From Lutjanus erythropterus (taxonomy: Eukaryota > Chordata > Actinopteri > Lutjaniformes > Lutjanidae), in contig CM034595.1 of NCBI GenBank assembly GCA_020091685.1, positions 40,720,232 to 40,784,231 on the forward strand: a stretch of 64,000 nt of DNA. The letters run 5' to 3'. The position numbers and the translations under genes are program-made. Every line of letters begins with the position of its first letter. Position 1 is the first letter of the stretch. The notes under the pieces were generated by a model that did not search any database, was not told the DNA's origin, and saw only the letters and a list, made by a program, of their open reading frames with translations. Below, one piece after another: positions 13,873 to 25,700 of the stretch.

Positions 13873-14539
13873 AAAACTCACAAACAGAATGGAAAACAGA
13901 AGAGGGCATTCGGAGGTAACCAGCCCGCAAATTATTCTACTCACATGCATATGGACGCGACGGATGTCAGCTGTTTATTTTTGTCGAGCAAAGCGGCCAC
14001 ATGCTGTTGAGAATCTGGTCACGTTTCTGTCTAATCATGCAGAAACTGCTCTCTACAAATTACACAAATTTAAAGGATTGAGGATGGAAGCAAATTAGGT
14101 TTGCAGGTACATTTCAGTGCCATGGAACTGATACACAATTTTATAACTGATAGTTTCCCTCTGTATTGACAGATCTATTGATCTCTATTCACGTCTCTTC
14201 CTTTGACAGGACTGCTCTTAGTTTTAGGAAGAGGAGCTCCTGGGGGCCAAAGGTCAGGCTTCATGATTCCTCTGTCCTAATTGGCTCCAGTTTGCCATTG
14301 TTTATTTCAGGCAGTACTGACCCTTCCTGAGGGACTGAATCTAATTAAACCCCACCGGAATTTGCCGAGAGTACCACTGTCCTCCCAAAACACTGACTGA
14401 TGGAGCTTCATATGTAGATTGCCAGTTTACCTTCGGGCTACATGGTCCTCTACATATACAGATATTGATCAGCTGTCTGCACCCTGTTTTCTCCAATTCT
14501 TACTGCATGTGAACAACTTAAAATACAGGGTGCATGTTT

Positions 14540-15125
14540 CTTTTGCTTTAGATCTTTAAGAAAAGAAAAGAAAAGATAAGATGTGCCTGATTACTTAATA
14601 ACATAAGAAAAACAACAATAGAGCATTATAAAGTATATAAAGTGAAGTATAAAATATACAGTCCATAAAGTGTAAATGAAATGAAACACACCCGACTAAA
14701 ATAACAATAGAAGTTAGATAAGTTCAGTTCAAAAGTAATAAAAAATAGAAATAGTAGTATTGGCAGTTACATTTAAAATGGAATATTAACAGCAATATTG
14801 AGAAGTAATTAAAAGTTATATTGCACCAGATAAGGAATGTAAAAATAGCATGATATTAAAGGTAATATTTTACATAATAATAATAATGATATTGCCAATA
14901 ATACTGAAAAGTAGTATTGCACATGATATTAAAACATTAAGACTTTTGTTGAGATGACATTACAAGTAACAGGAAAGGAATATTGCACATGATATTGAAA
15001 AATATCACTCATGCTGTTGAAAACATAATATGGTGGCGTTCTGTCGTACTCCTTGGTGGGCTCAGTCTGCGGCTGAAGGTGTTCTGGTAGGTTTCGAGAG
15101 TGCCATACAGGAAATGAGAGCCATT
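14540..15125. repeat. AT-rich dispersed repeat with recurring ATATTGCAC motif
   Basis: Short phrases ATATTGCACATGATATT and GTAGTATTGCACATGATATT recur within about 300 bases, and the end reads GGCGTTCTGTCGTACTCCTT then GCTCAGTCTGCGGCTGAAGG. That end is one I recognise from a dispersed fish element, probably the decayed tail of a retrotransposon or other large element. No coding capacity remains. Confidence 0.45.
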
Positions 15126-16139
15126 TTCTTGTAGGTCCTCAACTATATTCCAACAACACCTAATTTAACAACTTTAACTGTGTGCTCACTCATGTAAAAC
15201 TTAATAACCTTTTGCACCTTCCTGTGTATCAACTGTGGCCTCCCGTCCTCTTGCCCGTCAAGAGCTTGCTTCCTGCCTGGCAGATGCTCCGCGTTCTGCT
15301 TCGGGGAAAAGAGGAAGCGCAAGGCTGCCCTGCTCTAATCAGAGAACCACAGGCAAATGGATGAGGATTAATTAAAACTGAACGTGAGGTTGAACCCCAA
15401 TCCTGCATCGCCTACTGGGAGCCGAAATACAAAATTCAAAGCATCCTGAAAATCTGCTTATCGTCTGAGAAAACAATCTCACCGTTGCGAGGAAAATCCC
15501 TAATTGCATATACCTTTTCAACAGCTACTGAGTGCATGCTTTATCAAAGTCTGCTGCAGTTGTTGTTTAGGTACAAATCTATCGCAGAAGTGAAATAAAA
15601 ACCCTGGTTTTCATTCCAGCAGGTGTTTGATTCAATTCCAAATGTTTAAGACTTAAATACAGATTAATCAATATGAATAAAGCCCAAATCCCACCTTGTG
15701 GACCCAATTAAATTGCTTATTTAAGCCCATAATATGAAAGTGTTGAAAGAAACTTAGTAACCAGTAATATGTTGATAAAACTAAAGGTTGTCCAGAGTTA
15801 CAGAGCAGGTCATAGAGTGCCAAAAATACACTAGATGAGGTTCATCCCCTTGAGAGCAATGACTTTCTTGTCAGACTGCCTGCTAGATTTGGATATTTCT
15901 TGTGTGAATCTGGAAAATGTTGATGTAGCATTGCAGCCAAAGAAGCAAACAAGCAAACACAACACAAAGTCACGCCAGAAACATTATGAACATCATCTGC
16001 ATGGGGATCTGAATATCCAATGCAAATTCCCATAAATATAGCCAATAACTGTTAAAATATATTGCTTTGAGACACAATGATGGAAAGATGGATAGACCAG
16101 TTGACCATCTGTTTATGTGGGGTTATTTCTGTGTCGGCA

Positions 16140-16385
16140 GGAACCACCAGGGTCGCTCAGTGCTTCGAATCCTGGCTGGGGCAGGTCTTTCCTCCGGGTG
16201 CTCCAGTTTCCCACACCATCAAAAACATATATGTTAGGTTAATTTCTCCTGTCAGTGCCCTTGACTAAAGCATGGGCTTGGAGCTGGAGTTGGTCCCCAG
16301 GCACAGCATACTGTTCCTAATACTTATGGTGGGTCACATGCACAGAATGCATATTTCTGTGTATGTGATAAAATAAACAAACGTG
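16140..16385 (-). repeat. Dispersed SINE-like repeat, inverted copy
   Basis: Reverse-strand match to 8500-8670: TCCGGGTGCTCCAGTTTCC, TATGTTAGGTTAATTTCTCC, GAGCTGGAGTTGGTCCC and TGTATGTGATAAAATAAA. It carries about 80 extra bases between the last two landmarks. The block CAGTGCTTCGAATCCTGGCT resembles a tRNA-type B box, suggesting tRNA ancestry, but this is weak. Confidence 0.65.
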
Positions 16386-16924
16386 ACTTATATACTATAA
16401 TAACCATGTTCTTTTTTACCTGACCCTTTAAATGCAATTGTCATGCACACACTCGGTGCTCTTCTCCATGTTGGAGCCGCAGTAGTCGGCACTGTGGACG
16501 AATCTTTATTTATTTATTTTGTGCCTTTAATTGACAAGAGAGCTAAAGATTGGTCATGCACTGTTGACAAATCTACATAAAGCACCCAGGAAGGCTGATT
16601 TTGAGGTTGATGAAAGCAGGAAAAGCCACATGTGGCATCTCTTTGTTTAAACTTTAACAGTGGCTCCAATTGGATGTGTTGGTGTTTTGTCCCAATTTGC
16701 TTCCCTTGGTTATTTTGTTCGCAGTGTGTCTTTGAAGGAGCCTGAAGAGGAAGTGATTGGGGCAAGAGACCAATCATCAACAAGAAGCCAGTCACTGTGA
16801 CCACAGAACTATGGTTTTTCATATACAGGTATACAAGACAGCCTCAGTATTGTTATTTCCAAGGTGCATGGATGCATTATAACAAGATTGTGAGGATTAG
16901 TTGGGGTGGATAGATGGGTCAAAC

Positions 16925-17215
16925 ATAAGACTTTCACCCAGGAGACTGGGGTTTGTGTCCTGTGTGAAACCAAAAGTCAGTGCTACCTTATTTAAAGTTT
17001 TAAGCTACTAAAGTTAAGTTTCATACAAGACACTTACTTAAACCTAACCAGGTAGTTTTGGCACCTGAACCTGACCAAACTGACATTTCACAGCGTTAAC
17101 CATGTGACATCACATGACTTATGTAACTTAATGAAGTTCTGGTACGCCTGTTGCTCCACCACTCACATATGTCGTTTTGGGAGTCACTGGCAAAAAATCT
17201 ATTTGATCATTTAGG
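16925..17215 (+). repeat. 'TTCACCCAGGAGACTGGGG' dispersed repeat
   Basis: This has ACTTTCACCCAGGAGACTGG, then GTGTGAAACCAAAAGTCA, then TAAACCTAACCAGG and TGTCGTTTTGGGAGTCAC. The same ordered phrases occur at 30000-30290, with partial copies at 3040-3215 (reverse), 6097-6137, 11280-11360 (reverse) and 34400-34450 (reverse). It is a family I recognise in percomorph fish; class unknown. Confidence 0.65.
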
Positions 17216-19802
17216 TATGATGATATGTTGATTTTGGAACGTGTCCACAAGATGTTGACTGTCAGGAAGTAAAAACATTCTGTAGGTTATTTTCAGTGTT
17301 TTCAGGTAAGGACAGTCTCTAAAGATCCATCCTCTCCTGATCAAAACAACTTTCAGGAGCATCAAGAGTTTTGAACCTAACTTGTCTTTTATGCAGTGAA
17401 TTTAGTTTAAATTCTGTCCAACTCCACAGACAGCCTCGGTTTTGGATGTCTGCCCTCATCTCGGTCTCTGTTTGCCTTTTTTTTAGGTGTACTCGTCTGT
17501 TCCTGCTGCTCATGAATGGAGCTCTGACAGGCACACATGCTTAAATCTAGAGGGAAGGTCTCTTTGGATGGTTGACTTTGCATTTTAGGCTGGGATGCAC
17601 TCACTGTGAAAATGTTTCTGCATCCGTTTGCAACAGCTGAATGCTTGGATAGCTCGGTGTAGTTCGGCAGCGGCCTTGGAGGTATATTTGCTCCCATTTG
17701 GTAGCTGTGCTGGGGCTAAAAACCAGTGCAGCTGTGACAAAAACCCAATGGAGCAGTGATGTCTAAAAACACTGCGGTGTATCAAAGGACCTTTAATGCA
17801 AGTGGAGCATTTTAAATGTTTTTTTTTTTTTTACTTAAACATGTTACCTTAGGTTTATTTTGAGAACACACATATCAGTGCATCCAATCAGCTATTTAAT
17901 AAAGATTAGCACTGATGCATTGTAACAGCAAGTTCAACCAGTTAATTCTGAAAAATCCCCTGGTTTTACCTGGTTTAGAAACCTGTGGTTCTTACAATTC
18001 TTACAATAAGTGCAGCTAACTTCATAACGGGAAGTGAAGTCTGCAGACATAATTTCAGATAGTGCTTTTACTCTTGCCCTTAGGACCAGTGTGAGTCTTA
18101 TATATTGAGAGTAGTGACATTTGGACAATGAGGACAATTCCCCATACCTTTGGGATGTAAAATCTGGGGATGCTGCTTTTGTGACCTTCCAGAAATTCCA
18201 CAATCATTCCAGCTTCACTCAGCCATCAGCTGGGTGTGTGGAGGTGAGACAGTATGCAGGATTTGTGCTTTTCTCTTGAGCTCTTTCTGCACTGTTCTGT
18301 TATTTATAGGTACACTGGAGTATTATCTTTAGACTCGACACAGGAACGTACCTCCTTACTTTATTATGTTCCCCCGTGTAACACAGTACAACAAGGTTCC
18401 TAACTAGGTATTTCACCTAATACTGCAGGCACGTCAAGTATCGATGCCTTTGTTAATCATCTGTTTGAAAACTTTTTGGTTTTCCACACAGTCAAAGAAA
18501 TAAAAAGTATGTGTCCTGCTCAAAGTTAACTAACAAAATCCTCATGCACCATGGGGGCATCTCTCCTGCTCGGCTGCTGACAGCCTGTCAGTGGAAGAGT
18601 TAATCACACTGAACAGAGGAGGAGGTTGTTACAGTGTCTGGTTCAAAAGTAGTTTAGTTGACTTTATTAACATTCAGCACTGGAGCAGTGAACAGAAAAA
18701 GAGGCTTGCTGCTCTCCATTTCCATCACAGTTAGGTTTGGAATTTTGGGTCATTTGTAAAAGTGCTCGCCTCACTCTGGTTACGATGTCGTAGGTTAAAA
18801 AAAGGGCAGTGATTCAACTTACAAAACGCACATTGACTCCGGGGGCCTCATAACTGTTGATTTGAATCATCAACATTTATGAGCCAGACCTGCTTCAAAC
18901 AACTACTTCTGTCACTTCTCATGTTTAGAGTCGAGTGCAACACAATTAATAGCTTTAAGGTTACACTTTTAAAAAAAATGTTTCCATGATCCTAACAGAA
19001 GCACACAGCTGAGACACATCTCACTTCACAACTGTGTCTAAAATGCATCTGAAAGGTGTCCAACTGACCACTTGTGTTCACGATTGGGCAGGATTTCAGT
19101 AATGCCTATATGTCACTTCTGCCACAGGGTCACATGATGGCAGTCTGTCACCAGACAAGTGCCATATTTGTTTCACACGGGCTACCAAAGAGATAAAAAT
19201 ACACATGTACAGGCTAACCACATACATCGGTGCACCTCTGTTTTTGGGTGCGCTGTCACCAAGGCAACTACTGTGTCCTGCATTAGTGACTTATTTTCCT
19301 TTTATTTCCTTGTTGGGAATCAGGATGCATTACGTTTAATACAAAAGATATGCAGTCCCTGACCACCACGGCAAGGATCAGTTCGTCTCAGCGGTAATTT
19401 GTGCTTATATTTAAGTGTCCACTTGTGATCCAATCGCCAAAGACACATTTTAAAGTTCAAATTAAGTCAAAATGTTTGTGTCACATACATATTGTGCCAT
19501 ACCTCACCTGTATGTCAGTGTCTGTCCATACAATTACAAAAAATAATTTTGTAGAGAGAGAGTTTTTCTTTTCCTGGAAAACAATAAAAAAAAGTTTAGG
19601 ACTCGTCCTGTGTGCACTGGAGCCTTCATTAAATTTGAGTCCAGTTTGCTTAGGACACTGCCAGATTTTGCCTTGCTGTATAAAAGCACAACTTTATTCA
19701 CTGATTTGGGCAAAACAGGAAATTTTATGGAGAAAATATTTTCTTGTTTCCCCTCTAATGTGCTCTGGATCCTCTGCATCAGCTCTTGGTGATGTAATTA
19801 CA

Positions 19803-19935
19803 GAGTTTCCTGATGGACAGATAGCTTTAGCAGCTTACTGGCTGCTAGTAACTGGAACAAACACAGTCTCCAAGACTAACAAGGATCACAGTTCCTAGGT
19901 TGTATATGGAGTTTCCTGACGGACAGATAGCTTTA
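19803..19935 (+). repeat. 27-base direct duplication about 106 bases apart
   Basis: GAGTTTCCTGATGGACAGAT at 19803 and GAGTTTCCTGACGGACAGAT at 19909, each followed by AGCTTTA. One mismatch in 27. A local duplication of recent origin. Confidence 0.8.
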
Positions 19936-20206
19936 CTTCTTGCTAAAGTAAGTTCTGTTAGCTTGGTTAGCCATGACTCAGCCCTGAGGTACTGTGAGCC
20001 AAACCAGGCAAGCAAACCAGTGGCTAACGGCTACTATAAACATGAGTGTCTGCAACAAGTCCCTCTCTAGCTGCCTGTTTTAGAGGATACATGCAGGTAA
20101 GCACTTATTATCTACTAGCTGTCAGGTTTCCAGTGTAGCCATTCAGAACACTTTTGGTCAGAAATCATTGTGTACAAGCTAGTCCTCACAAGTACAGTAA
20201 GTACAA

Positions 20207-20208
<2 letters not shown>

Positions 20209-20247
<39 letters not shown>

Positions 20248-20256
20248 TGTGTGTGC
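20209..20256 (+). repeat. (TG)n microsatellite with one interruption
   Basis: A TG run of about 48 bases broken once by TTTG. Overlapping open frames are artefacts. Confidence 0.85.
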
Positions 20257-21559
20257 AACGTGAGGTCCATGGTAAGCAGGTGAGTTTTCAGCCTGCAGTA
20301 GGGAGCATCTCTGTTGTTCTGACCAGAGAGAAGAAGTCACGGGGGAAAGCTAAACCAGACGCAGATGAGAGGGAGTCAGTTTGTTCTGACTCTGATTCCC
20401 GTATTCAGACCTGCTTTGACAAACAACAGCTGTACAGTGTCAGTCCATTCACTCTTCAGTCTGAGCGGGTGATATCTGTCTGTATGACCATGATGATCCT
20501 GGTTTAAAAGGATAATTCCCTCACAAGATGACTGACCTGAACTGAGTTGAACTGAACCGAGGAGTATGATGGATTGTCACCAGGGCCATTAAGGTTTTAA
20601 AACCAAGATTTTTTTTTCCCCCAGATTGCATTTGAAAGCCTCATTAATAAACACAGGCTGTGTGTGTATGAGTGCGTTTGTACACTATTGTTTATACGTG
20701 TATCTGCATGTATATGTGTGAGAGGAGGAGGGGGGGGTATTCCTCGCCTCTACTACAGAGTGGGAGCCTACTCATCTTTATCGTATCCAGCTGTTGTTCA
20801 ATCTGCAGATTTGGCTGACCCACGCATATCTGCCCATCTCTCCCTCCAAGCTGTGATAGTAATGTACTGTCCTGGACGCATGCCAGCACTCACTCAGTGT
20901 GGTGGATAAAAAAAAAACAGGAAAAAAAATCACAAATCCCCTCAGAGCTGACAGCTTGGGGATTTTGCCACCCATATTATTATTATTTGCACGTCTCCGG
21001 CACCCTGGATGTGTTCTAACAGTTACTTTGTTGACAAAAAGCTGCTTTTATGTGCCTCAGCCTGTTGGGATTGCAGTAATAATCACTATTTTTCTGTGCT
21101 TACTACCAGTGGTTAAAAAGAACTCCTGTCTTACAGCCTATCTGACATGCATGTTTTAAACTAACACAGTATAAATGGAAGTTCTGGTTTATTACAACTT
21201 GTCTTATTTTCATAGCTTTGGCCATGATAATGCTGTGCTCAGCAAAGCAATTCCTGAAAATCTGGAAACATGGAAACAACGCTAAAAAGAAGTATCACAG
21301 GCCAAGAAGCCTGAGCTGTCACATGATCAAACAGATGGTAAACACTCTGAGATTTTAGCAATTAAATTGGTGAGTTCAGTGTCTTTAGGAACAGAGGCCA
21401 AAACTACAGAAATTAAACCACATTTGTACTATGAAAAGAGAGTTTCCCATTAATGCAAACTATGAAATGTGGTTAAAGATATGTAACACTTACAGGAATT
21501 TATTGACAGAAAATGGCAGAAATTGAACTGTATAATCACCTGGAAACAACTGTTGTGCT

Positions 21560-21790
21560 TTTCTTTTCTAGCTCACTGGTTCCCAAAGTAACCCTAACCC
21601 CATGATTGGGAACCACACGTGACCACACGTTATTGAATGGTAATCCATCCAACAGTTGTTGACAGATTTTCATCAACCTGCTGGAAGTGCTAGAGGAAAA
21701 GTCAGAGATAACTGTTGAGATATTTCAGTCTGGACCAAGGAATCAACAGACAGACCACTGCTGCCACCGCTTGCGTCCACACTGCTAAAG
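21560..21790. repeat. 'ATGGTAATCCATCCAACAG' dispersed repeat
   Basis: Holds GAATGGTAATCCATCCAACA, TGCTAGAGGAAAAGTCAGAG and GTTGAGATATTTCAGTCTGG, the ordered phrases of a dispersed fish repeat. A second piece of the family lies at 55325-55440. Confidence 0.55.
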
Positions 21791-22558
21791 AAAATCACGC
21801 AAAAAGCTTTAGTTTCATTTCTTTATTGCAAAGACAGAGGCGGATTTAGTCATGTTGAGGCCTAAGGCAAACACAGGCATCGGACCCTCCACATCCCTTG
21901 TTCTCCCATGTTTTCATTCATTCACTAAAGAGTAAGTCACTAAAGAGTGCTGAGGATGAATGAAGCAGTCCTACAGCCACGGCACTTGCCGACCTTTGCC
22001 TAATGGTACGCCCCCCCAACCCTGTAAATAATTGTCATCTGCAGATTGAACTGTCATCTCTGTACTGTTTGACAGCACAAGCTGCTAAAACTTCCCTCTG
22101 TTTCAAGCCATGGATATTTGGATCACCTCTCAACTAAAGAAAAACAAAGATATGAAAACAAACTGCAACTTGCGATCCATATACAGCACCCACCGCTGTA
22201 TTTGAGTCAATAAAGCCCCTGCCACGTCTCCATTTTGATGATGTTTACATCTGTGTTGTGGAGAATCCCTCACCTTACACTGCTGATCTGGATGAAAACG
22301 CACAAAAGTACAGTTATATGTATTTTTGCTCTGGATGGATCAATAATGCTGCTGTTTGTAAGGTGAAGGATAAGAAATTCCTCATTGTCAAAGCAAAGTT
22401 GAGTCATAATTAACTAACTTTAGCTGTCTAACATTAACCCATGGGTTTTAGTTAGCTTCAGGGTCATTGTGGTCAGGTTTGCTGGGCAGCTACAGTTATT
22501 TTGTTAGGATAACATAATATCTCATGACATAAATCAAATCAAAACTTTGGTAAAGTGT

Positions 22559-22759
22559 TCACTGTAAATACGTGGCACAAATCCAGAATGTCCTCCTCTC
22601 TGGGTTTTCTTCGTCAGACGGGATTCTGTAGAAACACGTCCCAGGCTTGTCTCTTCGTCGGTTAGTGCATCCGGTCACATAACAGGTATCCGAAATAACA
22701 GAAACCCGTTCAGTTCGTAAGCCGGCGGGCAGTGGAAACAACACTGTTTTGCCCTCCAA
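22559..22759 (-). pseudogene. THAP zinc-finger fragment
   Basis: Minus-strand translation contains CYVTGC-TNRRRDKPGT-FYRIPSDEE-PERRTFW, the first half of a THAP domain (C-x4-C followed by the basic NRR and the F-RIPSD and RR-W positions). The frame has no ATG (it opens at a TTG after a stop) and stops soon after W, before the second C-x2-H pair and the AVPTIF-like box. THAP domains occur in P-element-type transposases and in host THAP genes. Here the lack of a start and the loss of the second half suggest a broken transposon or gene relic. An isolated exon of a larger gene is possible. Confidence 0.6.
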
Positions 22760-23454
22760 GGGGTTATTCGCACACAGACGTTACATTACATGAAAACTAT
22801 GAATAACCATATTTTATGGTGACTGAAGTTATAAGAGAAACGCAGAGTTTACCCATTTGAAAATTAAGAAATCATACAAACTGTAGTGTTTGATTTAATA
22901 TATCATTTTATTCTGGTCATGATGGTCAAGAATTAAATTTTTAAAGTATAAAGTATTATTATGGATAAAACTAAAACTATATCATCACATGGTGAAATTA
23001 AGTAAATAAGCTCCACATTTATCAATAGTTATAATCCAGTATTGCATAATGAGTTCTTTTACTCTTTGTACTTTAAATATATCATGATGCTAATACTTTT
23101 GTACTTTTACTACGTGAGATTTTGCATGCAGGATTTTCACTTGTAATAGAGTATTTCTACACCACAGAATTAACTAAGTTTACTTGCCTAAAACATTTAG
23201 TACTTCTTCCACAATTATATTATTATTACTGAAAGTTGTCACATCCATTTTACTTTCAAAACCAGCCTCCTATTAAGAAAAGCACATACTGTCCTGTTAT
23301 CATCACCTATTTATTAATACACAAAAATAATTTGTAGATGATAAAAACAAGCAGTGTGTTTTGTTAAGAAAAGTAACGATGTATTTCGCGCCACACGCCT
23401 CTTTACACAGGGATTTGAGGCATTACGGTCCTGACACATGGTACAGATCCGGTT
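22760..23454. other. AT-rich DNA upstream of the CpG-rich exon
   Basis: AT-rich without recognised repeats until about 23380, where CpG dinucleotides begin (TTTCGCGCCACACGCC at 23385-23400). The core promoter of the 23.5 kb exon probably lies in its last 100 bases. Confidence 0.4.
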
Positions 23455-23891
23455 TTAAATCTATGTGACTTGTTCCAGCTGAGCGGAGGGATGGAGATGC
23501 GGAGGGCGCAGCATCAGCACATCCACGGCCGGTCAGAGCGCAGCAGCAGCAGCAGCAGCAGCTTCTCCACCACCACACAACAAGACACACACAGACTGAG
23601 TCGACCTCAATTATTATAGTAGCGCAATTATCCAAAAACTCCCCGAGGTGATCGACGGTCGGAAAGGGAAATTAATGAAGAAGGAGGGCGAGGCGAACTG
23701 CGCGACTCCGCTGTGACAGATGTTGGAAAAGTCTGTGTGAATGTAGACAGAAGAGGAAGAGGAGGAAGAGGAGGGAGAGGAGGAAGAGGGAAAGTGTCCT
23801 GGACGGAGATGAGCACGTTTTTCTGCTGGAGACGGACGTTAAAGAGGTGGAAGCTTTGTTGCGATGTTTCCTTCACTGAAAGCTTCAGCTG
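23455..23891 (+). other. CpG-rich candidate first exon and promoter region, probably lingo4
   Basis: This is the most GC- and CpG-rich block before 59 kb. It includes a (CAG)7 run at 23541-23561 and a GGA/AGA purine run near 23752-23793, and it ends at a strong donor, CTG|GTGAGT, at 23891/23892. No long convincing coding frame lies in it, so it reads as a 5' UTR exon with a CpG-type promoter just upstream. The next + strand gene is lingo4, and LINGO genes often have distant non-coding first exons, so a roughly 23-kb intron to 46912 is plausible. The true start site is unknown, and it may belong to a non-coding RNA instead. Confidence 0.5.
23541..23561 (+). repeat. (CAG)7 trinucleotide repeat
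   Basis: Seven perfect CAG units lie inside the candidate 5' UTR exon. Such runs in UTRs are prone to length variation. Confidence 0.9.
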
Positions 23892-24519
23892 GTGAGTTTA
23901 AAATCACGATTCTGATACTTTTAGTTTCAAAATAAAACAAAAAAACTCGAACTACTTTTCCTGTTTTGACCCGTTTTACTTGTTGAATGGGAAACAACTA
24001 ACCTATAACATTTTTGCATCGTTTTTAAACCTTGTTATTTATAGCATGAACTGAGTTTGGTCTAAATTCCCTGCTTATCTCATGTATGCGCCATCCTCAT
24101 TTCTATTCCTATAAAGGTCTGAAGTGCGCCTATGGCACGTAATAACGACTTAATACTGACATTATGCTCTTCATATTGGATCTTATTTGTTATCACTGAA
24201 ACATTATAATAATCCTCAAATGTCCATGTTGGTTTAAGTGTGCCAGTGCGTTCTGTGGTCGCATTTGCGCAGTGTTTTCTACTTAAGCTTTAATTTCTTT
24301 GTACTCTATCATCCAAAAACGGATCATAGGAGAACGCAAGATTTAATTATATTCTTTAAAGTTCACTGAAATCAGATTTAAGGTGGAACTGACAAAAGAA
24401 ATCTTGAAAATGAGTGGAAGGGAAGCCTCAAGTTGCTGGTAATTGTGATTTCCAGTATCTGGTCTCATATCTGAAGCAAAGTTTCCTGTTTATTTGTTAT
24501 TTTACCATTTTAGTCGTCT

Positions 24520-25700
24520 GGATAACGTCAACAATAAGGATTATGACATTTTTACGTTTAGGTACTTGTTAAGGTATTAAATGTTGCAAATCAAGTCTTT
24601 GCCATGATAAATCCCTTTATAAAGTATAGTAACTTGTATCTTGTTTGGTGCAATGATAGGTTTAAAATGCTTACATATTAATATCTTTATTGCAGATGTT
24701 TTTATTAAATCTGTTGAAACAAACCTTTTCTAGAAACTGAGATAAATGTGCTATTGCTCCTTTTACTATTGAGCCTAGTTGCTTTGCTGTTTGCATAAAT
24801 CTGTCTTTTTGTTGTTGTTGTTTGTGCAGTTACACTATTATGACCTATTTTGACACTTGCTTAGGTATTTTCTAATGTTGCCATAGTGCAAACCAAGTCT
24901 CTGCGACGATAAATCCCATCATAAAAATGTCCATTCCTTCATAGTAGGTATTAGTTATGACTTGTGTTGTGTCTGGTGCAATGGTAAGTTTAAATACTGA
25001 CCTATATTAGTATTTTTATTCTCGATGTTTAACTCAAATCCGTTGAATCAGTGCTATAGAAACCAAAATGGTTCTTGGCTACTTTGCAGTTCAGCCTAGA
25101 TGCTTTGCTGCTCATGTGATTCTGTCTTTTTGTTTGTGTTTTTGTGGAGCTACACTTTGTCTGTGTGTCTGAGCTCATGTGAGGCTGACAATAAGGATTT
25201 ACAAAACATTTCGACTATAGGTACTTGTTCAGGTATTTTCTATTGTGGTGTTTAAATGCTAGCCTATACAACTACTTTTTATTCCCGATATTTTTGTTAA
25301 ATCCATTGTAAAAATAAAAAATCCTCTAGAAACCAAAATGAAGTTATACTCTGTTCATCTGATCTCATATGAGGTCGACAGTAAGGATATTTTGATGTTT
25401 AGGTATGTTCTACAGTGGAAACCAAATCTGTGCAATGAAAAAATCCCATTATAAAATGCCCTTTCCTATATAGTAGGTATTAGAAACTTGTATTGTGTCT
25501 GGTGGGTTGAAAGACTGACCTATATAAATATTTTTCCATGATGCATTTATTTATTAAATCTGTTGATAGAGTCTTTTCTAGAAACCTACAAATGTGCCGT
25601 CACTACTTTACTATTCAGCCTAGTTGCTTTGCTGTTTGTATGAATCTATCTTTTTGTTGTTGTTGTTGTTGTTTGTTGAGTTACACTCTGTCCATGTGAA
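24520..25700. repeat. Degenerate tandem array of about four units of roughly 300 bp
   Basis: The same ordered landmarks recur: GACAATAAGGAT, then TTTAGGTACTTGTT-AGGTATT, ATAAATCCC-T-ATAAA, GTGTCTGGTGCAATG, TTATTAAATCTGTTGA, TCTAGAAAC, CAGCCTAGTTGCTTTGCTGT and TCTTTTTGTTGTTG. Units begin near 24520, 24850, 25190 and 25375. The third lacks two internal blocks. It starts about 630 bases after the strong donor at 23891, inside the putative lingo4 first intron. Units are well diverged, so the array is old. Confidence 0.75.

Larger units (their letters stand above)
10063..14539. other. Gene-poor DNA, largely unique, no gene supported
   Basis: 10070-10650 and 11960-12330 are repeat-poor and moderately GC-rich and may hold conserved non-coding elements. 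Apart from the short repeat pieces at 11280 and 13857, nothing else is recognised. The adjacent stretch 8671-9244 is also without recognised features. Confidence 0.5.
17216..22558. other. Gene-poor DNA between dispersed repeats
   Basis: Open frames up to 165 residues (19401-19898) have no recognisable domain and overlap low-complexity or duplicated sequence. Only the listed repeats are recognised. Confidence 0.5.

Noticed and set aside
19401..19898. 165-residue plus-strand frame
   Set aside because: It crosses a local duplication and simple sequence; residue order shows no family.
23628..23895. Open frames on both strands in the CpG-rich exon
   Set aside because: They consist of arginine/glycine or proline/leucine runs from the purine repeat; no domain and no good start.
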